Of a stretch of DNA of 64,000 bases, positions 52,508 to 62,134 are shown piece by piece. The notes under the pieces are model-generated. The model worked only from the letters and a program-made list of their open reading frames with translations, searched no databases and was not told the origin of the DNA. The position numbers and the translations under genes were made by a program. Each line of letters starts with the position of its first letter. The first letter of the stretch is position 1. The stretch is from assembly GCF_900104785.1 (NCBI RefSeq), contig NZ_LT629733.1, positions 1,520,501 to 1,584,500 on the forward strand, read 5' to 3'. This DNA is from Formosa sp. Hel1_31_208 (GTDB taxonomy: Bacteria > Bacteroidota > Bacteroidia > Flavobacteriales > Flavobacteriaceae).

Positions 52508-55500
52508 ATGAAGCAAGTTGCACCATATAACCCAAAGTATAAAGTTAGAATCGTTACTGCAGCCTCACTATTTGATGGACACGATGCATCAATTAATATA
52601 ATGCGTAGAATTATTCAAGCTACTGGAGTAGAAGTGATTCATTTAGGTCATGACCGAAGTGTTGATGAAGTTGTTAATACCGCTATTCAGGAAGATGTTA
52701 ATGCGATTTGTTTGACCTCTTATCAAGGTGGACACAATGAGTACTTCAAATACATGTACGATTTATTAGAAGAAAAAGGTGCTGGACATATTAAAATCTT
52801 CGGAGGAGGCGGAGGTGTTATTTTACCTTCGGAAATTAAAGAACTCATGGATTACGGTATTACTCGTATCTATTCTCCAGATGATGGACGTGAAATGGGA
52901 TTGCAAGGCATGATCAATGATTTAGTAGAACAATCAGACTTTGCTATAGGTGATACATTAAATGGTGAACTTGATATACTACCCAAGAAAAATCCGAAAG
53001 CCATTGCTCGTGTGATTTCTTCCGCGGAAAATTTCCCTGAAGTTGCTAAGGAAACACTAAATAAAATACATTTAAAAAATAAAGATTCTAAAACTCCTGT
53101 TCTTGGAATTACAGGAACTGGTGGTTCAGGAAAGTCGAGTTTAGTTGATGAACTAGTTCGTCGTTTCTTAATTGATTTTCCAGAAAAAACAATTGGTATC
53201 ATTTCAGTAGACCCTTCTAAAAGAAAAACAGGAGGTGCCTTATTAGGGGATCGTATTCGTATGAATGCGATTAATTCACCACGAGTCTATATGCGTAGTT
53301 TGGCGACACGTCAATCTAACTTGGCCTTATCTAAATATGTGAATGAGGCTGTACAAGTACTAAAAGCTGCAGAATATGATTTGATTATTTTGGAAACATC
53401 TGGAATTGGTCAATCTGATACTGAAATTATAGAACATAGCGATGTAGCATTATATGTCATGACCCCAGAATTTGGAGCAGCAACCCAACTTGAAAAAATC
53501 GATATGTTGGACTTTGCCGATTTGGTTGCCATCAATAAATTCGATAAACGTGGTTCATTAGACGCCTTACGCGATGTCAAAAAACAATACATGCGTAATA
53601 ATAATCTTTGGGATATACCTCAGGAAGACTTACCTGTATTTGGTACCATCGCTTCTCAGTTCAATGATCCAGGAATGAATACGCTCTACAAAGCCATTAT
53701 GGATAAGCTTGTTGAGAAAACAGACACCGATTTAAATTCTACATTTCAAATTTCAAATGAAATGAGTGAAAAGATATTTGTGATTCCTCCTTCAAGAACT
53801 CGATATCTTTCCGAAATTGCTGAAACCAATCGTTCTTATGATAAGACGGCTGATGAGCAAGTTGAAGTTGCGCAAAGGTTATATGGGATTTATAAGACGA
53901 TAGAATCTGTGATAGGGAGCGCACCTCAATTAGATAAATCTGGCATCGATTCTAAATCTATTGAATCCTCTGAAAATAAAGATTTTATAAAATTACTTCT
54001 AGGTGAATTTGACCGAGTAAAACTCAATTTAGATAATTATAATTGGGAAGTTATTACAGGTTGGGATGACAAAGTCAACAAGTATAAAAACCCAATTTAC
54101 GCTTTTAAAGTTCGTGATAAAGAAATCAAGATCGAAACACATACCGAGTCTCTATCACATACACAAATCCCGAAAGTAGCGCTACCGAAATATCAGGCTT
54201 GGGGAGATATTCTAAGATGGACGTTGCAAGAAAATGTTCCAGGAGAATTTCCTTTTACCTCTGGTTTATATCCATTTAAGAGAACTGGTGAAGATCCAGC
54301 GCGTATGTTTGCAGGTGAAGGAGGACCAGAACGAACCAACCGTCGTTTTCACTACGTCAGCATGGGATTACCAGCAAAACGATTATCAACAGCTTTTGAT
54401 AGTGTAACACTGTATGGTAATGATCCAGACCACAGGCCAGATATCTACGGAAAAATTGGTAATGCTGGTGTATCTATTTGCTGTTTGGATGATGCTAAAA
54501 AGTTGTATTCTGGTTTTAATTTGGCGGATGTAATGACGTCGGTAAGTATGACCATTAATGGTCCAGCCCCAATGCTGTTAGGCTTCTTTATGAATGCAGC
54601 CATCGATCAACAATGTGAGATTTATATTAAGGACAACGGATTAGAAAAAGAGGTTGAAGCCAAAATAGCTACCATTTATAAGAATAAAGAACGTCCAAAG
54701 TATAATGGTGAATTGCCAAAAGGGAATAATGGATTAGGATTAATGTTACTCGGTGTAACAGGTAATCAAGTGCTGCCCGCTGAAGTTTATACAGATATTA
54801 AAACAAAAACCATAGCACAAGTTCGTGGGACTGTTCAAGCCGATATTTTAAAAGAAGATCAAGCACAAAATACATGTATTTTTTCAACAGAGTTCGCTTT
54901 GAGACTCATGGGAGACGTTCAAGAGTATTTTATTGAAAATAATGTTCGTAATTTTTATTCAGTATCTATTTCAGGATATCACATTGCCGAAGCTGGAGCA
55001 AATCCTATTTCACAATTGGCATTTACATTATCTAACGGATTTACATACGTAGAATATTACTTATCGAGAGGTATGGATATCAATAAATTTGGTCCAAATC
55101 TATCCTTCTTTTTCTCTAACGGAATCGATCCAGAATATGCTGTTATTGGTCGTGTCGCCAGAAAAATATGGTCGAAAGCCTTAAAAAATAAATACGGTGC
55201 GAATTCTAGAGCGCAAATGTTGAAGTATCACATTCAAACTTCTGGACGTAGTTTACATGCTCAAGAAATTGACTTTAATGATATTCGTACAACACTTCAA
55301 GCCTTATATGCGATATATGATAACTGTAACTCGTTGCATACAAATGCCTATGATGAAGCCATAACCACACCGACTGAAGAATCGGTTCGTCGTGCGATGG
55401 CAATTCAGTTGATTATCAATAAAGAATTAGGTTTAAATAAAAATGAAAATCCGATTCAAGGGTCATTTATTATTGAGGAACTGACGGATTTAGTAGAAGA

Positions 55501-55918
55501 AGCTGTGTTGTTAGAATTTGATCGCATTACAGAACGCGGAGGCGTTTTAGGAGCTATGGAGACCATGTATCAGCGTAGTAAAATTCAAGAAGAGAGTTTA
55601 TATTATGAAACGCTAAAACATAACGGAGAATTTCCAATTATTGGTGTAAATACGTTTTTAAGTAGTACTGGATCACCAACAGTGTTACCTGCGGAAGTGA
55701 TTAGAGCAACTGAAGAAGAAAAGCAATTTCAAATTAAAACTTTAGAGAACCTTCATAAAGCTAATGATACTAGCGCGTTATTGAGAAACCTTCAGCACAG
55801 AGCGATTAATAATGAAAATATTTTTGAAGCCCTAATGGATGTTTGTAAAGTATGCTCATTAGGTGAGATTACTTCTGCTTTATTTGAAGTAGGAGGTCAG
55901 TATAGACGAAATATGTAA
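52508..55918 (+). CDS. icmF: IcmF-type fused acyl-CoA mutase with built-in G-protein chaperone
   Basis: Adenosylcobalamin-dependent isobutyryl-CoA/butyryl-CoA mutase (or a related branched acyl-CoA mutase). 1136 residues from the ATG at 52508 ([16 protein letters not shown]). Order: B12-binding domain with [16 protein letters not shown] near 20-35; MeaB-like GTPase with Walker [10 protein letters not shown] near 205 and [16 protein letters not shown]; linker; then the mutase barrel with [20 protein letters not shown] and [22 protein letters not shown] at 52478 is excluded because it is part of the -7 element. No B12 riboswitch was seen in the 81-base gap. Confidence 0.94.
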   Translation: MKQVAPYNPKYKVRIVTAASLFDGHDASINIMRRIIQATGVEVIHLGHDRSVDEVVNTAIQEDVNAICLTSYQGGHNEYFKYMYDLLEEKGAGHIKIFGGGGGVILPSEIKELMDYGITRIYSPDDGREMGLQGMINDLVEQSDFAIGDTLNGELDILPKKNPKAIARVISSAENFPEVAKETLNKIHLKNKDSKTPVLGITGTGGSGKSSLVDELVRRFLIDFPEKTIGIISVDPSKRKTGGALLGDRIRMNAINSPRVYMRSLATRQSNLALSKYVNEAVQVLKAAEYDLIILETSGIGQSDTEIIEHSDVALYVMTPEFGAATQLEKIDMLDFADLVAINKFDKRGSLDALRDVKKQYMRNNNLWDIPQEDLPVFGTIASQFNDPGMNTLYKAIMDKLVEKTDTDLNSTFQISNEMSEKIFVIPPSRTRYLSEIAETNRSYDKTADEQVEVAQRLYGIYKTIESVIGSAPQLDKSGIDSKSIESSENKDFIKLLLGEFDRVKLNLDNYNWEVITGWDDKVNKYKNPIYAFKVRDKEIKIETHTESLSHTQIPKVALPKYQAWGDILRWTLQENVPGEFPFTSGLYPFKRTGEDPARMFAGEGGPERTNRRFHYVSMGLPAKRLSTAFDSVTLYGNDPDHRPDIYGKIGNAGVSICCLDDAKKLYSGFNLADVMTSVSMTINGPAPMLLGFFMNAAIDQQCEIYIKDNGLEKEVEAKIATIYKNKERPKYNGELPKGNNGLGLMLLGVTGNQVLPAEVYTDIKTKTIAQVRGTVQADILKEDQAQNTCIFSTEFALRLMGDVQEYFIENNVRNFYSVSISGYHIAEAGANPISQLAFTLSNGFTYVEYYLSRGMDINKFGPNLSFFFSNGIDPEYAVIGRVARKIWSKALKNKYGANSRAQMLKYHIQTSGRSLHAQEIDFNDIRTTLQALYAIYDNCNSLHTNAYDEAITTPTEESVRRAMAIQLIINKELGLNKNENPIQGSFIIEELTDLVEEAVLLEFDRITERGGVLGAMETMYQRSKIQEESLYYETLKHNGEFPIIGVNTFLSSTGSPTVLPAEVIRATEEEKQFQIKTLENLHKANDTSALLRNLQHRAINNENIFEALMDVCKVCSLGEITSALFEVGGQYRRNM

Positions 55919-56008
55919 ACAGGATTCCAGGGTCGTAATGCAAAACGTATGAGAGATTTTTAATAGCGCTCATTTCGAACTTGTTTTGGGATTTCATGCT
56001 CATCTCTT

Positions 56009-56476
56009 ATGTTTAAAACACAATTCAAAGTTCAAGCAAAATGGTCATCTAAAGATGCTTTAGATGTTTCGGTTAATGGAAAAACGCATCACGTTTTTAT
56101 TGATGGAAAAACACCGTTGACGATTTCCGCAGCTAAAGCTTTTAAAGGTGATGAGACCAAACATAATCCTGAAGATTTACTCTTATCTGCCTTGTCATCA
56201 TGTCACATGATGTCTTATTTTTACGTTTGTGCGCAAAACCGAATTGAACTCCTTGATTATACGGATGATGCTATTGGAATTCTAGAATTAAAACCGGATG
56301 GGAGTGGTGCCTTTGTCTCTGTGGTTTTAAATCCTGTAGTTACGGTTTTGAAAACTTCAATGATTGATAAGGCATTGCGTCTTCATAAAGAGGCTAATAA
56401 ACTTTGTTTTATAGCGAATTCATGCAATTTTCCGATAAAGCATCATGCAAAAATAAAAGTAATTGATAGCGATTGA
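56009..56476 (+). CDS. OsmC/Ohr family peroxiredoxin-like protein
   Basis: 155 residues. OsmC-type thiol peroxidases reduce organic hydroperoxides using two cysteines, visible here as LSSCHMMSYF near 70 and IANSCNFPI near 140. The N-terminal strand-rich part (VQAKWSSKDALDVSVNGKTH) matches the fold. It is convergent with the next gene, one base between the stops. Confidence 0.9.
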   Translation: MFKTQFKVQAKWSSKDALDVSVNGKTHHVFIDGKTPLTISAAKAFKGDETKHNPEDLLLSALSSCHMMSYFYVCAQNRIELLDYTDDAIGILELKPDGSGAFVSVVLNPVVTVLKTSMIDKALRLHKEANKLCFIANSCNFPIKHHAKIKVIDSD

Positions 56477-56477
56477 A

Positions 56478-56873
56478 TTATAAGGTCATCATCCAGTTGC
56501 GCTGCAAACGCTTAAATTTCTTAAGTTCACTTTGAAGGATCGGTAAATAATCCCTACCGTCACTATTACAATGTTGCAGACGTTTACAATTAAGATACAA
56601 GCGATGTGTTAAGCGTTCTAAAGACGCCAAATGTTTGTGTTTTTTGTCTGAAAAACGCTCAGCCTGAGCTTTTTCAATTTCTGGAGCCAAAGATTCAGAC
56701 TGCTGAACTATATCTCCCGAAAAATAGATATCTGAGTCTTCAGAACCGTCAGATCTTAAATAAGATAAGTCTTGATTGATATATGTTGAAATATTTCTCG
56801 AAAGCACGAGAATATCCATAGCCTTTTGATATATAGGCAGTTCATACAAATTCGATGGGATATTATAATTCAT
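56478..56873 (-). CDS. Uncharacterised helical protein, possibly four-helix-bundle type
   Basis: 131 residues, no signal peptide, mostly helical with two cysteines late in the chain. The start LYELPIYQKAMDILVLSRNI is reminiscent of the four-helix-bundle/S23-related proteins of Bacteroidota, but the middle (RSDGSEDSDIYFSGDI) and the basic end (KFKRLQRNWMMTL) do not give a firm match. Divergent from the Lrp regulator gene; the gap holds the Lrp -7 element. Confidence 0.6.
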   Translation of the reverse strand: MNYNIPSNLYELPIYQKAMDILVLSRNISTYINQDLSYLRSDGSEDSDIYFSGDIVQQSESLAPEIEKAQAERFSDKKHKHLASLERLTHRLYLNCKRLQHCNSDGRDYLPILQSELKKFKRLQRNWMMTL

Positions 56874-56945
56874 TTTTTTAATAGCAAGGGTAACAAAATT
56901 AGTGACAACTCAGGAAAATTAGCTTTATAATTTAAAGTAAAATTG

Positions 56946-56953
56946 TATATTTG
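56946..56953 (+). promoter_or_regulatory. Candidate -7 element of the Lrp-type regulator
   Basis: TATATTTG, full match, 37 bases before the ATG; the -33 position has TTTA rather than TTTG. Confidence 0.5.
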
Positions 56954-56989
56954 ATTTAAATATTAACGTATATTTTAAAAATACTTTAA

Positions 56990-57433
56990 ATGATAATTGA
57001 TCAGTTAAATTGGAAGATTTTGCACTACCTGCAATTAAATGCCCGACAGTCTAATGCTGAAATAGGAAGACAAGTAGGTATCAGCTCTCCAGCCGTCTCC
57101 GAACGCATTAAAAAAATGGAAGATGCTGGTATTATCCAGAGTTATAATGCTTTAGTTTCCCCTTTTGAGGTGGGTTATCAATTAAAAGCTATCATCACTT
57201 TAAGAGCTTTCATGGGGATGTTAAAACCCTTCTTAGAAAAAGTGAAAACATATCAGGAAGTCGTAAATTGTTATCGTATCACAGGAAATGAAAATATAGT
57301 CATGGAAGTAGTTCTTAAGAACCAAAAACATTTAGAATCGTTTATTGACCAATTGATTGTGTATGGTGAATCGAAGACGCAAATTGTATTATCTCATGTG
57401 ATCAAACACAATGAAATAAAGCCCTTAAAATAA
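56990..57433 (+). CDS. Lrp/AsnC family transcription regulator
   Basis: 147 residues: N-terminal helix-turn-helix (LNWKILHYLQLNARQSNAEI with VGISSPAVSERIKKMEDAGI) and a C-terminal ligand-binding ferredoxin-like domain (YQEVVNCYRITGNENIVMEV). Such proteins respond to amino acids or related metabolites. The AT-rich 110-base leader with TTTAAA and AATA stretches would suit autoregulation. Its stop meets the stop of the leftward DJ-1 gene. Targets unknown. Confidence 0.92.
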   Translation: MIIDQLNWKILHYLQLNARQSNAEIGRQVGISSPAVSERIKKMEDAGIIQSYNALVSPFEVGYQLKAIITLRAFMGMLKPFLEKVKTYQEVVNCYRITGNENIVMEVVLKNQKHLESFIDQLIVYGESKTQIVLSHVIKHNEIKPLK

Positions 57434-58195
57434 TTAATTATCAATGATAAGATGAGGTACGTTGTCTAAATTCCAATCTATCACTAAGCCACCTGCTAAA
57501 CTTTCAGCAATGGTTTTCCCATAAAGATACTCACAAAGATATAAAGCTGCTTCAAAAGATTTTGCGCCACCAGCGGAGGTAATGTACTTACCATCATGAA
57601 CAAATAACACCTCTTTTCTAATGTCTAACTCAGGAAATCGCTCACGCATCGTATCAACATCACTAGGGAAGGTTGTCGATACTTTGTTATTTAATAACCC
57701 AGCTTTAGCGAGCACAAAGGCACCATCACAATGCGAAGTCATAAACAGCGCCTCTTGATCAACACGTTTTACAAAATTAATCATAATCTCATCTTGGAGA
57801 TCCGTATCTATATGATGCTCTGCACTGGGTATTACTAGAATATCAATTTTAGGCAAACTGTCATTGGTGTAATTAAAATCTGGTAAAATGCGCATTCCTT
57901 CAAAACTGACAATTGGCTTATCCGTATTAGCTACGGTAAAAACATTCATAGGTTTTATACGGTCTCGAAATATCGTGTGTTGAAAAATATCAAAAGGTGC
58001 TGTTAATTCGGTATTGTAGACACCATCCATGATGAGAAACGCCACATTATATCTATTTGGTTCTAACTCTGGAAGCACTTTGTTACTGGACATTTCGTCT
58101 CTCAGTATCTCATTATTTTTATCTGCTTTTTTCTCTTCAGAAGTATTACAAGTAAATAGGAGACTTAAGATTAATATATAAATTAGGTGCTTCAT
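57434..58195 (-). CDS. DJ-1/PfpI family lipoprotein
   Basis: 253 residues. Signal sequence with lipobox LLFTCNTS, then a DJ-1/PfpI alpha/beta domain with the nucleophile cysteine in TSHCDGAFVLAKAG near 165 and GGAKSFEAALYLCEYL near 213. Export of a DJ-1-like protein is unusual, as most are cytoplasmic. Third gene of a leftward operon: MFS (stop), one base, VOC, six bases, this gene. Substrate or role not known. Confidence 0.86.
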   Translation of the reverse strand: MKHLIYILILSLLFTCNTSEEKKADKNNEILRDEMSSNKVLPELEPNRYNVAFLIMDGVYNTELTAPFDIFQHTIFRDRIKPMNVFTVANTDKPIVSFEGMRILPDFNYTNDSLPKIDILVIPSAEHHIDTDLQDEIMINFVKRVDQEALFMTSHCDGAFVLAKAGLLNNKVSTTFPSDVDTMRERFPELDIRKEVLFVHDGKYITSAGGAKSFEAALYLCEYLYGKTIAESLAGGLVIDWNLDNVPHLIIDN

Positions 58196-58201
58196 TTTTA
58201 A

Positions 58202-58582
58202 TTATTCATTGATACGCCAAGGTGGGTTTTTTCGGTGTTGTCCTGCCGAATATAAAATAATCTGATTCCCATCTGGATCTTCCAAATGTGCTTCATGCCA
58301 TAACCACGATTTTGCTGCCAGTTCACTAGTAAAGATAATTCCTTTTTTCTTAAGATATATAGCGAGGTCATCTAGATCTTCATGCTCAAAATATACAATG
58401 ACACCATTGCCATAGGGTAATTCTTCGACCTTATGAATCGAGAACGTTGCATCTCCGTCGGGACATTCAAATCGAACATAGTCAGGTAGAGCGTCTACAA
58501 TAAGCTTAAGGCCGAGTGTTTTGTAAAAGGTAGAAGCTTTTTCTACATCAATTGATGGTATGGTAACTTGATTTAAATTCAT
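58202..58582 (-). CDS. VOC (glyoxalase/bleomycin-resistance fold) protein
   Basis: 126 residues beginning MNLNQVTIPSIDVEKASTFY, followed by TLGLKLIVD, VYFEHEDLDDLAIYLKKKGI and the closing WLWHEAHLEDPDGNQIILYS, the usual VOC dimer half-fold with His/Glu metal ligands. Could be a lyase, dioxygenase or binding protein. Overlap-tight with the MFS gene upstream. Confidence 0.88.
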   Translation of the reverse strand: MNLNQVTIPSIDVEKASTFYKTLGLKLIVDALPDYVRFECPDGDATFSIHKVEELPYGNGVIVYFEHEDLDDLAIYLKKKGIIFTSELAAKSWLWHEAHLEDPDGNQIILYSAGQHRKNPPWRINE

Positions 58583-58583
58583 A

Positions 58584-59789
58584 TTAAGTCGTGTTGCGTT
58601 TCAAATACCTTTGCAAGAATATTAATAATACTACACAGAGTACTGCTAAGAAGGTTACAATAAACCACGTATTATTAAAACCAAGATAATTAATTAGCTG
58701 CATACCTGCATTGTGACCAAAAATATGCGCTACCGAGAAAGCCATAACATACATCGCCATATATTCGCCCTGATTGCCTCTTTTCGCGCGTTCAATAGCG
58801 AATGCATTGGAGAATGGGAATGTAATCATTTCACCTATAGTCATAAATAGCATACCAACGATTAATATGCCTATCCATGAGGTGAACGTCAGTATGACAA
58901 AACTAATACCAACTAAAACGGCTCCAAATAGCATGAGCCCTGTTTTGGAATAGCTACTGTTTTCTAACCACTTGATGAGTGGCATTTCCAAAATAAAAAT
59001 GACTAACCCATTAAGGCCAAGAAGCAAGCCGATCTCAAATTCTGTGAGTCTGTGTACTTCTTTATAGTATAATGGCATGGTAGAAAAATATTGTAGAAAT
59101 ATAATCCCAAATAGTACCATTGCGATAAAGAATATCCAAAACGGTTTGTCTTTATAAACCGACTTCGGATTGTCTACTTTGAACTCATCCAATGGTTTAG
59201 AAACTTTAGGATTTAAAACTTTTACTAATAAGATAGTTGCTAAAATACACGTAATGCCATCAATCCAAAATAGACCATCATAACCAATAGTTGTTATAAT
59301 CAATCCTCCAACTGCTGGACCCGCTGAAAAACCTAGATTAATAGCTAATCGTATAAGTGTTACTGAGCGTGTTTTGTTTTCGGCTTTACTGTAAGCACTC
59401 ATAGCAACAAACATCGCCGGACGAAACGTGTCTGCTACGGCCATTACCAAGAAGATTCCAATACAAAGGGATGCAAAGGTGTCAAGAAATTGAAGCGTAA
59501 TAAAAAGCACTCCCGTTGATAGTAAACTTCTCACCATTACTTTATAATACCCTATAATGTCGGTTAATTTACCACCAATCCATGTGCCGACTACAGAGCC
59601 TAAACCAAAGGCCGACATAATCCATCCTACATCACTAAACGAAAACTGTAAATTATCTGTTAGATACAATGATAGAAATGGAATGACCATGGTGCCTGCT
59701 CGATTTATAAGTGTAATTAAAGCGAGCCACCATACCTCTCTAGATAGGCCTTTAAACGTGTTGAAGTAATTTCTAAATAAAGTTCTCAT
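58584..59789 (-). CDS. Major facilitator superfamily transporter
   Basis: 401 residues with twelve predicted membrane helices and the MFS loop 2-3 motif GTWIGGKLTDIIGYYKVMV near 75. The N-terminal RNYFNTFKGLSREVWWLALI and RAGTMVIPFLSLYL place it with drug-efflux-like members. First gene of an operon with VOC and DJ-1 lipoprotein genes. A terminator-like hairpin (59838-59867) lies in what would be its leader. Confidence 0.88.
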   Translation of the reverse strand: MRTLFRNYFNTFKGLSREVWWLALITLINRAGTMVIPFLSLYLTDNLQFSFSDVGWIMSAFGLGSVVGTWIGGKLTDIIGYYKVMVRSLLSTGVLFITLQFLDTFASLCIGIFLVMAVADTFRPAMFVAMSAYSKAENKTRSVTLIRLAINLGFSAGPAVGGLIITTIGYDGLFWIDGITCILATILLVKVLNPKVSKPLDEFKVDNPKSVYKDKPFWIFFIAMVLFGIIFLQYFSTMPLYYKEVHRLTEFEIGLLLGLNGLVIFILEMPLIKWLENSSYSKTGLMLFGAVLVGISFVILTFTSWIGILIVGMLFMTIGEMITFPFSNAFAIERAKRGNQGEYMAMYVMAFSVAHIFGHNAGMQLINYLGFNNTWFIVTFLAVLCVVLLIFLQRYLKRNTT

Positions 59790-59837
59790 TGTAATTGATT
59801 TGACTCTAAGTTTAGAATCAGCTTGGTTTATTAATGT

Positions 59838-59867
59838 AAAAAGTCCGACGATATTGTCGGACTTTTT
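59838..59867. terminator. Perfect terminator-like hairpin in a divergent intergenic region
   Basis: AAAAAGTCCGAC - GATATT - GTCGGACTTTTT: 12-bp perfect stem with A5/T5 ends. It lies between the starts of the MFS gene (leftward) and the DUF1684 gene (rightward), where no transcript should end. Confidence 0.7.
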
Positions 59868-60017
59868 ATGATTGGTTGGTTAAATAATTATAACATCATT
59901 TTATATAGCGTGTCCGACTCTTAAAAAAAGAGGTTTGTCCTTGCTTATATGTAATGACGCAGTTGTTCATTTTATCTTTAATTATGAATCAAAGCTAAGA
60001 AAAAAAACTTTAAGTTG

Positions 60018-60025
60018 TATTTTTG
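60018..60025 (+). promoter_or_regulatory. Candidate -7 element of the DUF1684 gene
   Basis: TATTTTTG, full match, 17 bases before the chosen ATG; excludes the earlier in-frame start at 59935. Confidence 0.45.
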
Positions 60026-60042
60026 ATTTGAAAACTAGCATT

Positions 60043-60645
60043 ATGAAACACTTTTTATTATTATTTCTATTCATATCTACTTTGAGTTGTGCTCAAAATA
60101 AACGTCCAATTTCAGGAGACACTGAGTTTCAACAAGAAATCAATGCAGAGTATAAGGATGCCACAACATCGCCTTTAAAGGATAAGGACAGAAAAAACTT
60201 TAAAGGTTTAGAATTCTTTAAGTTTGATTCTACATTTGTTGTAAAGGCAACATTTAAAAGAACACCAAATGAAGAGGTTTTTAAAATGAAAACAACGACG
60301 AGTCGCTTACCCGAATATGTTAAGTATGGTGTTATTACTTTTGAACTCAATGGGAGATCACATGAACTAAACATTTATCAAAATCAGGGTTTGATTAAGA
60401 CAGAAGAATATGTAGATTACTTATTTCTGCCTTTTTTAGATAATACTAATGGTGAAGAGAGTTATGGAGGTGGTCGTTATATTGATATGAGAATTCCTGA
60501 AGGCGATGAACTCGTTATTGATTTTAACAAAGCTTATAATCCGTATTGCGCTTATAATGAGCGTTATTCATGTCCGATTGTTCCAAGAGAAAACTATTTA
60601 GACCTCGACATTAGAGCTGGTGTAAAAGCATTTGATAAGCATTAA
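60043..60645 (+). CDS. DUF1684 lipoprotein
   Basis: 200 residues from the ATG at 60043, giving MKHFLLLFLFISTLSCAQN with lipobox. The DUF1684 domain shows DKDRKNFKGLEFFKFDSTFV, YGVITFELNGRSHELNIYQN, LFLPFLDNTNGEESYGGGRY and the cysteine pair in NPYCAYNERYSCPIVPREN. The family is of unknown function, possibly binding a small ligand. An earlier in-frame codon (59935) gives a hydrophilic leader and precedes the promoter. Convergent with crcB, ends overlapping by four bases. Confidence 0.88.
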   Translation: MKHFLLLFLFISTLSCAQNKRPISGDTEFQQEINAEYKDATTSPLKDKDRKNFKGLEFFKFDSTFVVKATFKRTPNEEVFKMKTTTSRLPEYVKYGVITFELNGRSHELNIYQNQGLIKTEEYVDYLFLPFLDNTNGEESYGGGRYIDMRIPEGDELVIDFNKAYNPYCAYNERYSCPIVPRENYLDLDIRAGVKAFDKH

Positions 60646-61010
60646 GATTTCACAAGATACATTCCGAAGAATACGGCAAGAAATCCAATAACAAAACTAG
60701 CGATTGTATAAAGTGCAAAGGATGTAAAATCTCCAGATTTTAGCAATACATGATTCTCGTAGGCGAAGGTAGAGAATGTGGTAAATCCGCCACAGAATCC
60801 TGTTGCCAACAATAAAGTTTGATTCGTGTTGAGGGTGTCATTTTTGGCGGCAAGTCCGAGAATAATTCCAATGAGAAGACTCCCAATGATATTAGCAGCA
60901 AATGTTCCATAAGGTATTCCAGAGTCATGACTATTGAAGTGTCTTCCGATAATAAACCGAAGCACACTTCCAAAGCCTCCACCTACAAATACGAGTAAGA
61001 GTTGTTTCAT
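60642..61010 (-). CDS. crcB: CrcB/Fluc fluoride channel
   Basis: 122 residues, four membrane helices. Fluc dimers expel fluoride from the cytoplasm. Typical motifs: VGGGFGSVLRFIIGRH at the start, GTFAANIIGSLLIGI and GFCGGFTTFSTFAYE near 72. No fluoride riboswitch was seen. Its ATG overlaps the stop of the SRPBCC gene (TAATG), so translation is coupled to it. Confidence 0.95.
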   Translation of the reverse strand: MKQLLLVFVGGGFGSVLRFIIGRHFNSHDSGIPYGTFAANIIGSLLIGIILGLAAKNDTLNTNQTLLLATGFCGGFTTFSTFAYENHVLLKSGDFTSFALYTIASFVIGFLAVFFGMYLVKS

Positions 61011-62032
61011 TAGTTAACGGCTAAGTAGATTTCTGTAATCCAATTTGCGGGATTTGGTGTAGACATTGGATCGGTAAGATAAACTTCAATCATTGGTCCA
61101 GATTCGATAAGTTCTAAATTATTTTGAGCGATATATTTCATGGTTTGATCCCACGATTCTTTAAGATTTTCATAGTCACCCCTAAGTTTTGTTTTTACAG
61201 CTTTAAATGGTTCGAGTTGCCCTGTTAAAATATTAGCTTCTGATGAGGTCATCTTTGATGTGGTTGGGATGCAGCATGAGAAAATAACGGCATCATTTTC
61301 TTCATCCCATTTATGATAAATAACAAAAGGTTTGCCTGCCATGGTGATATTATTTGTAAGCGCATAACCGCCAATTATTGGCATCATTTCCTGCATTTTT
61401 TGTTTAAAGTCTGACATTTTACTCGACGCTGTATTATATAAATAAAAACCGCCGCTATGCTGAGTAATGCCTTCAACGTTAATGCTGAATTTTTTCATAT
61501 CTGCCTGAACAATACTATCGAGTTTATAAAGCCCTCTTTCAAAATCGGGACCTGTGTTTGTTTCTATTGAACCAGAAAAGGCCACATATAGTTTGGTCAT
61601 AAAGTCTTGTTCACCAGCCATCGCCCATGTCACCTTTGTGCCGTCTTGGGTAGGTTCAAATGTCCAATGAATTTTGGAAGTCGATTCAAAAGGTTTTAAA
61701 AAGTCAATTTGCTGCTCTATAGCTTTATTTGAAACGGTTTTTAGGGTTTGCATACGTCCTTCACCTAAGATTTCACCTTCCCATGCATATCCCGCGTTTA
61801 TACCAGAGGTTTTATCTTCATAGCTAAGTATGGCATTGGTGTCTTGTTCAATCCAAGGTGAAAATCTAGGCCACTCTTTGTAATCATTGACGATATCATA
61901 AACCACAGAAGTTGGTGCTTTGATAGTTCGACTTCGATTGAACGCATAGTCATTAGGTTGCACAGCAACATAAATGGCGAATCCAATAAAAAAAATCAGC
62001 AAAAGAAAGATGATATACTTAATAGCTTTCAT
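61010..62032 (-). CDS. SRPBCC (polyketide cyclase-like) protein with GyrI-like C-terminal domain
   Basis: 340 residues from the ATG at 62032: one N-terminal membrane anchor (MKAIKYIIFLLLIFFIGFAI), an SRPBCC hydrophobic-pocket domain (about 25-170; RSRTIKAPTSVVYDIVNDYK, FSPWIEQD, HWTFEPTQDGTKVTWAM) and a C-terminal GyrI/SOUL-like ligand-binding domain (about 185-340). An ATG at 62077 lies upstream of the -7 element (62065-62072) and was rejected. Translationally coupled to crcB. Bound ligand unknown. Confidence 0.86.
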   Translation of the reverse strand: MKAIKYIIFLLLIFFIGFAIYVAVQPNDYAFNRSRTIKAPTSVVYDIVNDYKEWPRFSPWIEQDTNAILSYEDKTSGINAGYAWEGEILGEGRMQTLKTVSNKAIEQQIDFLKPFESTSKIHWTFEPTQDGTKVTWAMAGEQDFMTKLYVAFSGSIETNTGPDFERGLYKLDSIVQADMKKFSINVEGITQHSGGFYLYNTASSKMSDFKQKMQEMMPIIGGYALTNNITMAGKPFVIYHKWDEENDAVIFSCCIPTTSKMTSSEANILTGQLEPFKAVKTKLRGDYENLKESWDQTMKYIAQNNLELIESGPMIEVYLTDPMSTPNPANWITEIYLAVN

Positions 62033-62064
62033 AGAGATGGATGTCGTAATAATATTTAGGTAAT

Positions 62065-62072
62065 CAAAGATA
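62065..62072 (-). promoter_or_regulatory. Candidate -7 element of the SRPBCC-crcB operon
   Basis: Leftward TATCTTTG, full match, about 33 bases before the ATG at 62032. Confidence 0.5.
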
Positions 62073-62101
62073 ATCAATTTTAGGAGATGTTATTAAATGT
62101 T

Positions 62102-62109
62102 TACATTTG
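62102..62109 (+). promoter_or_regulatory. Candidate -7 element of the DPP III gene
   Basis: TACATTTG, full match, 26 bases before the ATG; -33 is TTTA-like. The same TTTACATTTGT string occurs at the nuclease promoter (33700). Confidence 0.5.
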
Positions 62110-62134
62110 TGAGACAACTTTTAAATAATTAACA

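Noticed and set aside
59557-59769. Rightward frame opposite the start of the MFS gene
   Set aside because: Covers the first transmembrane helices of a clear MFS protein on the other strand; shadow.
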